This document shows positions 36,741-49,543 of a DNA stretch of 64,000 nt, piece after piece; positions within the stretch are counted from its first letter, which is position 1; each line of letters starts with the position of its first letter. Location of the stretch: NCBI RefSeq assembly GCF_025766255.1, contig NW_026516674.1:372001-436000 (forward strand), given 5' to 3'. Position numbers and translations under genes: made by a program. The notes under the pieces are model-generated. The model did not search any database, was not told the DNA's origin, and was given only the letters and a program-made list of their open reading frames with translations. The DNA comes from Zychaea mexicana. Taxonomy: Eukaryota > Mucoromycota > Mucoromycetes > Mucorales > Lichtheimiaceae.

Positions 36741-37917
36741 TTACAGGAAACGTCCCAAATCAGTGGATGCCAGGTTGAGGTCAGGCGACTGTGCATTCAG
36801 TGCGCGAAGGAGCTCAATCAACTGTGCCCGGGTGGCATCAGCAAGTTGCTCCTCACTGGAGAGCACGCTTGAGAAGATCGGCAAGAATTGAGGGATGTGT
36901 CCCATCACCTGTACGACACACACAAACACACACATACAACCAATGTTGTAACCCACACCCCCTCATTCCGTTAGTGTCTGTCCATTTTGACTCGTTTGAT
37001 GGCAACAAGAGAGAAAGAAAGAGACTTACGAATGGGTTGTTGGCACGGAAGAGGTGGAACAGACATTCAAACACAGGTTCATTCTCGGCATAATCAAACT
37101 TTAAGGGAAGGGCATTCAGGAACACGGGTAGTACCTGATCGAGCGGAATCGCATTAGGGTGTGCGAGGATCAATCGTGCAACTGCACCGGAGGCGTTGTC
37201 CGTAGTGCCCGGAAGGCTCTGGTTCTCAAACAGAGGGTGCAGCGCAGACAAGATCGCCGGGTATTGCCTAAAGCGTGCGTTGAGTATTTCCATCATCTTT
37301 CACACCGCGCGTCGACCTTTTTTGTCTCACGCATGTGGAAAAGTTTAATAAGGCCCTCAAGTTACACTTACTGGGAGAGATCGGTTTCAGTGTTGGCTAC
37401 AAGGATCCCCAGTGCAAAGGCAGCATTGCTTCGTACAGTCTCCTCTTCGTCACCGGCGGCCTTCAAGAACACTTGAAGAAGCATCTCGGTGTGTGGAGTA
37501 ACGCCGGCCTTGATGCCACCAACGCATTCACCCAGACAGCCAGTGGCCATCAAACGTTCACCAGCACCCTTGGTGGATTTCTGTTGTTCATGTTCACAAA
37601 TATACAACTCCGGTTAGTGTTCATCGTCGCCATCGTCATTGTACATGAGCGGACAGCTAAACTTAAAAGTAGCAGAGGTACTTGCATAATATTTGGCAAT
37701 TTGTGGCAAGAATACGTTAAAGTAGGACACGTAGCCTTGACCGATCGTTTCACAAAGTGCAGCCACCAAGTCCGCTGCTGCTGCAATCAACAGGGACTCA
37801 GATTCGGCCTCCTCGTCTTCATCATCCACATCCTCAACGTCATAGGTCTCCTGGCAAGTGGATCGCTTCTCAAAGATTTCCAAGATATGGTCAGAAATCT
37901 CCTCGACGTCTAGATAG

Positions 37918-37957
<40 letters not shown>

Positions 37958-40900
37958 TAACCCCATTCACAATGGCAGCTCGAGTAGGTAGTTTGGGTCG
38001 TCCCCAATCAACTTACGATCTGCAACAACGCAAGGGCCCATTAATTTGAGTGCCTGAATCAACTCTTTGCAGATCTGCACCGCAACCATACGATCGTCCT
38101 CGTCACTCCACATGGTGAGAATAGTGGGAATGGCCAACTGCAGGATCTTTTGGACGTTCTCGTGCACAGCATAGTTGACAGGCAAGCCCTGGACCCAGTC
38201 GCCGTTGCTGGACAGCGAGTAGAATGTCTTGATGTAAGCGAACAAACTGCCAAGCGAAGCCTTACGGACTCCGTCAAAGAGGTTACCGGTAGCCTCGACC
38301 AAAGCCTGGAGCGACTCGTCGACATAGGGCAAGAAGTGGCTGCGGGTGTTTTCAAACAGCTCACCCAGGGCATCACAAGCAAACTCCTTTTCATCCGCAA
38401 CCGCCGAGTTGAAGTTGAGGCTGCTCGAGTCATCCTCATCCTCGTCTTCGTCGTCATCACCTGCAGCAGTCAAGTCGATCTCGGTCTCCAACGTCGGCTC
38501 GTTGCCTTCCTCGGCCTTGCATGAGTGCAAGATCGCTGGCATGATTGTTGGCAAGAACGGAGCAAACTCTTCGCCAAAAACACCGGCAATCACCGAGAAA
38601 AATGCATAGGCGCATTCACGGAGACGCGGCGAGTCGAGGTGGAGTTGTTCGATTGCAAGATTCATGAAATCCTCAGTGTGAGGACGGAACATGTCAGCTC
38701 CCACAGCTTCGGCAATGGCGCCTGCGGTGTCGGTAGCAACGCCACGCAACAAGGACTCGTCAGTGCCGTTGGTGGCGGACATGAACTGGCGGATGCGGGG
38801 CATGACTTGGCCAAAGTAAGGCTGGAATCCTTCGCTGGCAGAGTGGGCTGCGCTGCCAATGGCACCCAATGCGGTTGCTTTGGTATCCGTGTGCGTGCCG
38901 TTGTCGAGCAACCAGACAAGCTTCTCCATCAACATGGGGAGGTATTGGATGACCTCGCCACCAAGGCCGTCGAGCATCGGATCAAGCGCGTTGCAGGCGT
39001 GCTTGGTGATTTCTGGGTTGGTATCGTTCAGCAGGTTGAACACGAGCGTCATGATGGCCTGGTGGTGCTCGGCCATTTCGACAGGCAGCTCTTCTGCAAG
39101 GCAGCTGAGAGCCATGCAGGCTGCACGGCGGACGATCATTTCGGGATCTTGCAGACCAGCGCACACGATGGGGAGTATTTCGTTCAGCATCGTGGAAATG
39201 TACTCGGCACAGCCTTCGATAATAACGGCAACGCTCATCATGGCAGCCTTGCGGTGGCCAGGAGATGAGTTCTGCATGTAGCTCACAACAAGAGGCAAGA
39301 TGATGGGAACGATCTGCTGAGGAGGCATGTTGGATGCAAGTGCGTTCAAAACCTTGAATGCCGCCTACAATAGAACATGGGTCATGGAGAGAGCAAAGTC
39401 TAGTTTAAGCCTCGTGGCCTTTTGCAAATACTTCTTTTCCACCTGTACGACTAACCCTTCTCTCATCCTCCTTTTCCCTCTTTCCCCCCTTCCCCTATCT
39501 TTTTTTTTTCTTTTGGTACTAACTCGTGATGGAGAGTCGTCATCTACATCCTCAGGGTCTTCCTCAGTGCCAATAGGGATGACGTTTTCGATGATTGGAG
39601 CGACAAGCTTGAGCGACTTGATCTTGCTCTGCTTGCTAATTATAGTAGCCAAAATCGTTACTTTTGGGATATCTTCGTGCCAAAGAGAAAAAAATAAAAA
39701 ACTCAAGGAGCAAAGGCGTGAATACTTACTAGATGGAGCCCCACATGAGCGAGTTCAACGCCAATTCACGAAGCGAGTCATCCAACTCGCGACTGGAAGC
39801 AACCGTCAATAAGAAACGGATGAGATCAGCAAGGTGTTCAGTGAGGAATGGCGTATCCTGAAAATAAAAAAAGAATGTTTGTGTTACTTGTCAAACGCAA
39901 ATATCCTCCTTTCCGAAATCTTTTTTCTCTTTCCACTCCTACTTGTTGAAATATACGGACTTACCAACATGAACAAGTTCTCAATGACCTCAAAGATTTC
40001 TCGGGCGTTCTTATCGTCGTTTTCCTTAAGCGAAGCCTGCAACACGTTTACCATGGCAGGAATCATTTGCTTGAACGAAGTCTGGAAAACAAGGTTTGAG
40101 TTAGTTCATGCAGAATAATAAAACAATAAAGCCAGTATACTTACGATGTTTTCCTTATCTTCGGGGTCAATGAACTCTGCCAACTTGCCAAGAGCACTAA
40201 CAAAACGATTTCATCCATCCATCGTATCAGTAAAGGGAACAACGTTTCTTATTGTTTCTTTCGTTCCTTCCCCTCTATTCCATCCGAGAATTCTCTCCTA
40301 AAACGCCTGGTAGCGTTTCTTTTCCACAGTTACAGTTTTTTTTCTTGCCAGGTTCAAAACTTACAGAACGGTGGTAGCGCGTACTTCTGCGCTCTCGGGA
40401 TCAACAATGGTCTTGGAGAAGAGTTCGAAAAGCGAGGCCGTCTGGTTCATCAAGAACTCGGCAATAACCTCAAAGAGGGTATAAATACAGTAGATACCCA
40501 CTTCACGGTGGGCGACGTTCTGGCTCGAGCTAGCTTGGTTCAAGAAAGCCAACAACTCGGGCCACTTGTTCTCCGCAATATCGATGCGTGCAACGGACGA
40601 AATGGCACGGGCAATGGCATGGCGTACGAGATTGCTATTCAGTGTAATTTGTAAGATTATAAAAAGACAAAAGATTAAGCATGCAAGCTTTACGATGGGG
40701 GGGCTTTACCCTTTCCCGAAAATCCCTTTCATTTGTTTCTTTTACTTACTTTTGTTCGGTAAGAACAACCTGAAGCAACTGAGCGCGAACGGGGGCACGG
40801 GCAGCTTCGTCCAACTTGAGCCACCACTTGGAGACGCGCTTACGAAGTTCGACCGCGGCAAGTTGGCGCACTTCAACCATGGGGTTGGTGCTAATAACTT

Positions 40901-41205
40901 GCACCAAAGCAGGAATACATTCAGGGGAAACATACACTTGCGTGTTCAAGGTCGAGGTGATCTATAAAAGACACATTCGTGCATGGCATCGTCTCAGTCC
41001 ATGCGCGCGATTTTCCTTCCACACACACACACAATCCTTTGCAATACGAATACTACTCCTACTTACGGTACGAATGGTTTCCGAGTCCTGGGCTCTCGCA
41101 ATCTGAGACAAGAGCTCCTCCACTGATCTCTATATCGTTTTCGTCCCTGAGAATTAGTACTTGATCCTTCGAACGATCCAACTTCTCTTAACTTACAGCG
41201 TCCAT
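36741..41205 (-). CDS. kap123: Karyopherin beta, importin-4 / Kap123 type
   Basis: Thirteen exons: 41205-41197, 41129-41067, 40961-40750, 40634-40365, 40196-40145, 40081-39965, 39857-39730, 39635-39524, 39364-38017, 37909-37686, 37580-37372, 37267-37030, 36908-36741, giving 1049 residues, normal for the family. HEAT repeats run throughout, starting with NPMVEVRQLAAVELRKRV (importin N-terminal domain). DPESAEVRATTVLALGKLAE, GHRKAAMMSVAVIIEGCAEY, and DEEETVRSNAAFALGIL near the C-terminus fit Kap123/IPO4. The acidic loop AAGDDDEDEDEDDSS (about residues 630-645) is expected. It carries ribosomal proteins and histones H3/H4 into the nucleus in a Ran-dependent way. The first coding exon has only nine bases (Met-Asp-Ala). 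The intron between exons 10 and 11 has a GC donor (GCAAGT). The intron before exon 10 contains an AT microsatellite. Confidence 0.93.
37921..37954. repeat. AT dinucleotide repeat, 17 units, in a Kap123 intron
   Basis: A perfect (AT)17 run lies in the ninth intron, ending about ten bases before the acceptor CTATCTAG (- strand). It sits where branch point and polypyrimidine tract would normally be, so length changes might affect splicing. Confidence 0.9.
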
Positions 41206-41908
41206 GTTAGCCCGAGCAAAGGAAAGTTATAAAGGAAGAAAAGGTGTACTGGAAAAAGTTAAAAATTTTTTCCTTTTTTTTTTCTGCTGCTACTACATGG
41301 CGGATTGTAGATACAACAATCCAACCCGAAACAAGCATATTCGTGTAACCTTACCAGTATTCTCGCGTGCCTGAGAAAGAGTTACAGCAGAGGCACGAGT
41401 TACAGTAGTAGACCCTGGGTTAAATTTTGCGTTTTTTGCGATTCAACTCTATTTCCTTCGAGAACAACTCTAAAATAGCGGGGGAATAACGCATGTTTGG
41501 ATGAGAAATATTAAAGAAGAGAAGAAATGATCGTGTTACTGACTGTCATGGATGAAAGAGTATGAAAAAAAACCAGACGCATACTACATCTTCGGAGCAT
41601 TTTTGGCTGTCTGATTACATATTTTAAAAGTCAAACAGGTTTTTAATTTTGCGTTACTTGTGAAGGGGTTACCTTCGAGAATATTTGGTAGTAGAGAATT
41701 ACATAATGTATCATATTATAAGGAAGAATATGCTATATATGTAATAATAATATCACAATCCTCGACTCAAGATACAAAACAACTCCATCAAATTCACTGG
41801 ACCCTTATCAGCTCTTCATCATAAACATGGTATATCATTTAACATATATGGAAATACAAATAGTAAAGAAAAATGGATGATATGCTTACAAAAATTGTCG
41901 CGTTGAAT
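41206..41908. other. Kap123 promoter region
   Basis: The 0.7-kb gap between the Kap123 start and the stop of the next - strand gene shows A/T runs and no open frame of note. It should hold the Kap123 promoter and leader. Confidence 0.5.
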
Positions 41909-43638
41909 TCACTGGTCGTGATCAGGACTTCCTGGTACGCTCATGGGCCCTTCGTCAGTAACAATAGTCATATGCTTTGCTTCGTTCAGTCTTACTATCA
42001 CCGGATCAACGATACGGGCAAGGGATGTTGTTTCTGATCTATTTCGTAGAGCAGTAACATGCTCTGCCTTGAGCGTTCTCAAGATATCGATAAATTCAAC
42101 ACACCCAGCCTAAAATTATGCAAAAATAATTACATCAAGTGAGATTGATTGCTTCTTTCATTCCTTCGATTTGTACTACCTACAGCAACGGTTGAATAAA
42201 ATTCTAAAAATGGAATCAAAAACTGGTAAAATTGACAGGTACTTCAGCACGTTGTTCCTTGTTCATGACAAAAACACCTGGAGCCTGCACCGACATGCTC
42301 CAATGACGAACTGCGTCTCCTAGATACAAAATAGTCCAAAAAATATTAATATAGAACATAAGATTAGCGATAACAGCCATTTTACTTACCATGTCCATGT
42401 AAGAAATGCACTTTTAAAGTTCGGAATGTGTTGAGTGATGCCTTTGAATATTTTTGAGCTATGATATTGTTCGCAACATAGCAAGCATTCCGAACATAGC
42501 TTTGTAATAAAGTAGCTTCTGAAGGACAGATGTGATACGCAGCGAAGCGGAGGGGCTCACATCTGTCCTTTAGAAGCCAGTTTATAGCTTTGTAATGATC
42601 AAAGCTAGATTTTCCAGTGCTATTACTTCCATAACCGTTTGAGACTTCCGTCAAGAGAATTTCCATGTCCGGAAATTCATCAGCACGAAGCATTCCATCT
42701 GCCTTGTAATGATACCGGCCATCTTTCATCCCAGAATGTTGTAATTGTTTGGTGATCGCATTCAATTCGATTTCACCAGGTAAGAACGTAATCTGGTATC
42801 CAGTGCGACGAAGATACTTGGCAACGTTTTTAAGACACGGATCAAATACGTAAGATCTGTAAATGGTTTCGGATTTTTGCAGCACTTCTACTCCCACGTT
42901 GACATACACTTCTTCAGCACTAAGATTTGTAAGATACAGTAATGATTTGTAAGCCTCTTGTAGTTGCATAGCAACCTCGATTCATTGCCGATAATTTTTA
43001 CTTACAATATCGAAAGTATGCTACTGATGAATTTTCTTTTGGAAACCAACTGATCATCGTCAAGTTCTACGCGATCTAGTTTTTCCACGGTATCTTCCAT
43101 TATCTGGCTGGATGTCTAATAAAAAATCAGTTACTATCTTTTTCAGGTATTCTCTCTCCTTTAATGGATACATACCGCATCTGCCACGTCATTTGCGATA
43201 TCAAATAAATGCAAGTCAACGGTTTCACGTTTTAGACTGCTTACTTCCTTGACCGTTTTTATATATAGTTCTGCTGGCTAACAACTTCGACGTCGTACCA
43301 GCTTGCCACACCATATTACATTATGCTTTTCCGGACTAGTCAAATGGCACCATTCTCGATCAGCAAAACATGTTACATACTTTACATTTAAGGTGTGGAA
43401 CGGGAGATCTTTTCTGTTTACCTCAATTGAGATAAATCTGATGTTTGTCCGGGTTGCCCAAGAAGGCTTTTCATTCGGTCCAAATACATGCTTCTTTGTC
43501 GTCATCTTCTTCCCCTTCAACAATACTAGCAATGGTTCGTGCTCTCTTTTGCTCCATGTTGCTGGTATTGCTCGAACTCTCTCCATGGTTTTGTTTACGT
43601 GTATTCTTTTTTTCTTCATCAGCAATTTGTTGCGACAT
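41909..43638 (-). pseudogene. Uncharacterised Mucoromycota-type protein with a probable frame break
   Basis: Seven exons fit: 43638-43599, 43525-43422, 43277-43176, 43115-43006, 42919-42390, 42319-42184, 42109-41909. All joins keep phase, but exon 6 is one base short: from about 42222 the frame passes from VPVNFTSF-stop (TGA 42216-42218) to FLIPFLEFYSTVA, which then continues in phase through the last exon to a TGA at 41909. I cannot name the family. The core has KADGML, FPDMEILLTEVSNG, and SSFDHYKAINWLLKD, an Asp / Glu-x-x-x-x-Glu / Lys pattern recalling PD-(D/E)xK-like folds, which is only an impression. Read without a frame change, the product is 329 residues; with one added base it would be about 408. 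Either a recent pseudogene or an allele with an early stop. Marked as pseudogene with that doubt. Confidence 0.55.
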
Positions 43639-43739
43639 TACGCTTCGTAACCGTGTCTACAATTTTATGTTAGAGTAATTTTTACCTTGATCTTGCCCGT
43701 AACTATTAAACAATAGGTATACTTTTTGTGTCTCGAAAA

Positions 43740-44234
43740 TCATCGCCTCTGTTCCTGTTGGTGTAGCATGGTCTCTGAAGTATTTTGTTGAAATACTTTT
43801 TTACTTTGAGTGTTCTGTAAAATAATTAGAATGAGCATGCGAGTAATACAAGCGAAATCTAATATTAACTTACTATTATACTAACAGTTGGGTAATTTGC
43901 AATAGCTGCAATCATGGTTTCAGCCATAGTACCAGCCATCACATGCTCTTGTATTATCTTGGCGTGATTAAGGACGTGAACTGACGCGCTTCGGTTGGTA
44001 ACGGCTGGGTCAATTTTCACCAAGCTTTCTAAATAGTGTGTGAGAGCCTAGTGACAGGGCTCTTCCAAAAGCCAAAAGTCTACAGAGGTAAACAAATAAA
44101 ACAAGCATCTGTAAACTTTTCGAGCCAAAGTAGCACAATTTTTTTACATGATTTGAGTTACCTCTTAGATGCAAATTGCATACAACTTCTTCAACAAATG
44201 TAGTTTGGAAAAATCTCCCATTGATGGTTTGCAT
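43740..44234 (-). CDS. Small uncharacterised protein, three exons
   Basis: Exons 44234-44184, 44047-43874 and 43814-43740 join in phase 0 at GTATGC...CACTAG and GTAAGT...TTACAG to give 99 residues: MQTINGRFFQTTFVEEV, then a helical stretch ALTHYLESLVKIDPAVTNRS...AETMIAAIANYPTVS, and a Gln/Arg-rich tail. Not recognised. It lies 100 bases upstream of the broken gene on the same strand. It may instead be the displaced N-terminal part of that protein, cut off by the TGA at 43740. The splice sites and helical content support real coding; the function is unknown. Confidence 0.4.
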
Positions 44235-47200
44235 AACAAATGGATCTTATAAATCACGAAAAAATAAAGTATATAACCAGAGAAGAAGTTGTTGAAAGAA
44301 GGTAAGTTAAAGTCAAGGAAATGTATAAAATGAAAAAAGGATTACAGGATTTTTTCATCTCCCAGCAGATGTTTGAACTTTTATTAAGGCAGAAGAAGGG
44401 ATCTAATTTTAAACAGAGTGGGCATAATTATTAGTCTGACTAGACATAAGCAGGTGCATAAAGTCATCGTCTCTACAATAAGAAAGTTTTTAAAAGAGAA
44501 TAGTGCTCAACCGTACAAAAGAGATTAATAGAAATTTGCAGGAGAGCTGGTGCGCAACCGAGTCGTGAAATATCTACTACTTTAATGATAAGTATAACTG
44601 ATGCGAGAAAAAAACCAAAACGTGCTACAGTACTAGAATTTGCTCTATTTTTGATGGAGACACCATCATAGTTTCTTTAAAACAAGACGTATCCCAACTA
44701 TGTATTACATATCCCGCTTCTAAAAGCAAAGGATTACCTCTATTTTTCTTAGGATTAATTGTATAATGGCAAGTTTTGTCGTTATGTCAAACTACCATGC
44801 ACTGCGTCCGAGCATTAACGACATAAAATGTACAGCGTGGATGTATGGTACACTATATACCCAAAATAATGATATACATGTACCGAAAAAAGACATAATG
44901 TATTACATCATATTGCAGTGGTATTACTGTTATGGTGAAAGAAACGCTAGAACCTGTCTGTACGTATTCTCCCATATTTGATGATGTAAACGAAACGGCA
45001 TCTCTGTAAAGTAGAAAAGGGTTATGTTCATGACAGCAATGTAAATCAGCAAGAAAGCAAGTTTAAATGAAAAGGACGAGCCATCGAGGTTTACGTTATA
45101 AAGACAATTGATGGCATTATGTTGTCACATACATAATACACAATTCGATCTAACTACTATGCAACTATGCAAATCATCAACAAATGAAATAACACAGCAT
45201 GACTTAACCATTTGTTCAGCGGACGTGTCTATGATGCTGACGTAAACCTGGTTAGTAAATGAACAACGTTAACCCACCGTTCTCTATATATTACAGCTAC
45301 TAAACCTTGGGAGTTTACGATAAAGTTAGCGAGAATAGTTCACAAAGTTGTTCTGTACGACTCTGCTTTTGAGCCATCCGAGCACTGTGTCCCCCTGTGA
45401 AACGGTGTTAAACGGAGCCTTTTGTTTGTTGTATGCTTGTCCCACACATTCAGTACCTCGCGCGCGCATTAAACAGCATGTGCGGGGTGGGGTGTGGGGG
45501 CGAAAGATACTTTTTCCTTTCAACTAGGTTTTTGTTTGTACATTGTCCGTCCTCCATTCTTTTCCTGTTACCTGTTTGTTTTTGAATTTACAGCGCGATC
45601 TAAATATTCCAAGCTTCTTTTACTTTTCACACGATATTTACATTTGGGCAGTGTGTGATTACTTCTTATGCTCCTCTTCTCATCATCATAACTTTCTGCA
45701 CTAGTCTATATACGACAAAGGAGAAGTATCTGCTTCTAGTTCAGAAAACGTGCTATAGTCTGCGTTGTCTTACTGTTGCACACAACAACAACGCTTTTCT
45801 CTTTTCGCATTTTACGACTACTACAATGAAATCGTACAACACGTAGAATATGGCAATAGCGTCTTGATTTAATGTGATAGAGCGTCTTATTGAATCTTAA
45901 AAAGTTCGTTTATTCTTTTAGCGCCACAAGTCAATAAACTCTTACCCGCAGTACATATGTATGCACATTGCGCGTACGGTCATTATAGCTTCTTATTTCA
46001 CACACTAATACTATATGTATATTCACCGATACAGTAATGTGTTTTAAATTTGATATATATATAAAATCTCACGAATTCCGCCGCAGCATAAACCATTACA
46101 TAATATATAATAAGTGAAGTTATGGTGCAAAACTTTACTTTTTACGAACGATGGCAGTGTATGGATTAATATCGTGGCAGAAATATTTTTCCTATCGAAT
46201 CCTATCGAATGGAAAGTTCACACATTATTTAACCGGCAGCACAACAGCAGTTTGACAAGAAATCATAAATATAAAACGTTGGGCGGTTGGTGGTGTACAA
46301 TCGTTCTCAAATAAGCAACCGCTACCGCATTAAGCTTACTTTTGAGGTAACGCACACGAAAATAAAATTCTGTTGTGTTTCAAAATTCGATGGCAGCACA
46401 TGAATCGTGGCTTGACTCCATTATCCTAAACGCGTGCTTACATATCTATTTGTCACTAATTGATAGTAATATTCGTTCCAAATGCATCGAGAACTTGTTG
46501 CTACGAGAATTTTGTCATCGTTCCCAATTAGTTCTCTAAGCGGTTATCGTTAAGTAGTAGCAGTAGCAGTAGCAGTAGCAGTAGTGGTAGTGGTAGTGGT
46601 AGTGGTAATGGCAGTGGTAGCTAGTAGCATGATGTGCCATCTAGCAATCCTATATTTGCTACTAGGTACATGATAACGGTTCTTTACGATATTTGCACTC
46701 GACAAGTTTTCTCCCACAAAGTAAGAGTTTATGACGCTTGTAATCCTTTTCTGCGCAGCCCAATCTCCTAGCCCCAACACCTGCTGCTTGCTCCCTACTC
46801 AATCACGATTGACTAATTTCCCAGATTGATGATACGCCCAATTAAAGGGATATAAGGCAATATATGTTTCCTTAACAAGTTAATTATCTATCCAAAGGTA
46901 TGGAACAAGGTATTGATAGTTTTCGCGTATATATTTTGCGCAGTGCAAGATACCTCCCCTTTGTACGACCCTTCTTCCACCGTCAACCCACAAGCAAGCT
47001 TATCGTGTGCAACCATTGCGGCCCACCTGCCGCGAGCTTCCCCCACACAACCCATCTTCCCCAACCTGTCGGGGCTATGCGCCTTTCGAGCCTTTTCACC
47101 GCTAAGACTATACACACGCACACAAATAACCTTATTGTCGAAAAGAAATTTTCTTTATTATTATACAATTTTACTTCTTTGCAATTGCTATTGTTTACAT

Positions 47201-47307
47201 ACAAAAGTATTGAGCTGTTTGAATTGGTCAAATAAAATCATTGGAGAGAAAGGAGAGGTCGAACATGCATTTAAATTATAGAAGCGTGGGCATAAATTAA
47301 AAAATGA
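44235..47307. other. 3-kb gene-poor stretch
   Basis: AT-rich DNA with short frames only (for example 44766-44981 and 46900-47281 on +), no domains and no consistent splicing. A hexanucleotide-like repeat near 46556-46620 is listed separately. The left end should contain the promoter of the small gene at 44234. Confidence 0.55.
46554..46620. repeat. AGTAGC / GGTAGT interrupted tandem repeat
   Basis: Four AGTAGC units pass into about four GGTAGT units, then GGTAATGGCAGTGG. A compound trinucleotide-type microsatellite in non-coding DNA. Confidence 0.85.
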
Positions 47308-49543
47308 TTAAAGACAAGGCGGTTGAGAAGCATTGGGAGTACTTATATCGGTGATGAAATCAGACAGAGAAGGAGATGCAGGTGGAGAAGGGGAGGGTGA
47401 AGAAGTGAGAGCTCCATGATTGATATGATGATGATGATTGGGCGAAGTGGAAGAATGGGGAGATGATGATGATGCAGTAGTGATGGTGGATGCAGCAGTA
47501 GTGGTGGTGGCAACAGTAGCAGCAGGACCAGCATGGTTATTGTTGCTGTTGGTGGCACTGCCGCTACTAGCAGGAGTAACGGAGGCAGTGACGACGGGCG
47601 GCCAAGAGACCTGGAAGCGCACGTTAGTAAAAGGCAGCGAGAAGAAATGCAGGGTGGTCGGAAGATTGGTCAGGGTATAGAGACGAGTTGTGGATGCGGA
47701 GACGATGCCTTTGACTTTGGAGAATGTCCGGAGATGATCGGCCACTTCTGCGCGTCGTGCCACAATGTATTCCGTGACCCTGGGATCGAGTGGGACCGAG
47801 TATTCGAGATTCTCATGGATGGGCTGGAGCGCCTGGCAGATTTCGTTCGCATCCGGCCGGTTTTCGGGTCGTGGCTCCAAGCAGGCCACGTATAATTTCT
47901 GATACCACTCCGGCAAGCCTGGCACTGTATCCACTCGATATACGTTGTCCTCGTTGCTGTTCCCCCCTGCTGCCGTCGGCGTGTTGTTGCTCGAGCCGTC
48001 CAGTAATACGTCGGGCGAAGGGAAGATCACTTTGCTGACCAGCTGCCAAATGATAACCCCCAAGCTGTAGATGTCGGACTTTTCCGTGTAGATCCCTTGC
48101 CGCACCTCAGGCGCAATGTACGGCAGTCGTCCATAGACCGCCTTCGTCAGTGCTGTCACCGACGATGATTCTTTCGATGGCGTCGAAAAGCGGTAATCCA
48201 CCAAGAAATAATCGCTGTCTGTGCATACTATATTTCGCGGATGCACGTTGCGATGGCACATGCCCACCTTGTGCAAATCGGCTAAATTCGCTGCTAGCCG
48301 TAAAATCGTACCCGTAATCGTCTTTAAATCCAAGTCGCCTAGTGGAAGCAGCTTCATGTGATCTTCTAGGTTGCCGTCGTTGCTCACTTTCATCACCATC
48401 ATAAGATCGCCCGTGCTTTCGCATACAGTGAGCCCCTGGAACAGCAATGGTAGAAATGCTTTGGACTGGACCGCAATCTATGATTGTTGTAACATCTTAA
48501 TTCCCCTTCTTCGCTAACGTCCCATACATCATATATCCCTACAAGGGTTTGCACTGGTACATCAATGTCATCTCGCCACCCACCCCCCCCCCACCCCAAC
48601 AATTGCATACCTCGTTCAAAATCTTGTCGTCGACGATTTTTAAGGCAATTTTCATGGGCTGCAAGTCGTACGGCTGGGTAATCACCGCCGCATACACAGC
48701 GGAGAAGCCGCCCGCCCCGATAAATTGCATATTCGAGAACCACGACCATGGAAACCATTGCATATATTGATCCAACTCGTCCACATAAATCTGCGATGCT
48801 GCCTTTTGTGCTCGTGGATGTGTCGACGCAATGACATTGTCCCGTCCGTACTTTTCAGCGAGCATCTTGTATGATAATTGCTGTCGCCATATTAATGCCC
48901 AATGCTTAATAATAAGAATAAAATGAGTTTCAAAGTCTTGTATAAATACGGGTCATGACGAATCCGTGAGAACCTCCCCACACCCACTACGCTCGACAAA
49001 GTAAAACACTGTTTCCTCTCCAGCTTGACCCGCTCAAACCTTAAACTCGCCGCCTCCTCCTCCTCCTCCTCCTCGTCAATCCAAACCCGCACAAAAATAA
49101 GAGAAATGATACAATACCCAGGAATGATCGAATGTGATTGAATTCTCGCTACAGTATTCACAGACCTCCTGGTACAGCTGTGCTAGTTTCTCGGGCACTG
49201 TCGATAAATATCGAGAATCAGCCAGAATGAGGTTTTCAAGGCCAAATTCATGAGGGTACAATTCAATGAGGCGAGTGACGGCCTGTCGTGTTTGTTGCAA
49301 AAGCTCTTCTTGCACTTGCCGAGTATATAGTTTCTCTAGTTCGTTATCGTCCATGCAATGTTGCCCTCCAGTAAAGATTAATGTGGATGTTCTTTTTGTT
49401 GAAAAAGAAAGGTAAAGTGAGTAAGAAAAGAAGAATGGGAAAAGGAGAAGCTGGAATAACTGACACACCGGAGATTCTTTTGAGCTCAAGTCACTTTCAC
49501 GCACACCGAGTGACTGAGCAACAGTGTCACCAAACAAACTCAT
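47308..49543 (-). CDS. Predicted pseudokinase (protein-kinase fold, HRN in place of HRD)
   Basis: Exons 49543-49118, 48904-48611 and 48477-47308 give 629 residues. The kinase fold is clear: glycine loop GAGGFSAVY (205-213), IALK with Lys231, CHRNVHPRNIV (catalytic loop, 314-324), VDYRFS (DFG position 334-336), YIAPEV (361-366), and SDIYSLGVIIWQL. The catalytic Asp of HRD is Asn316-317 context (His-Arg-Asn), and Phe-Gly of DFG is Tyr-Arg, so normal phosphotransfer is unlikely. The VAIK Lys and DFG Asp remain, so ATP binding is possible. The C-terminus (about 500-629) is Ser/Thr/His/Pro-rich and disordered. Residues 26-62 (Phe/Leu-rich) read like an unspliced intron; a GTGTGT donor occurs at 49468. 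Likely a scaffold or regulator; partner unknown. Confidence 0.8.
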
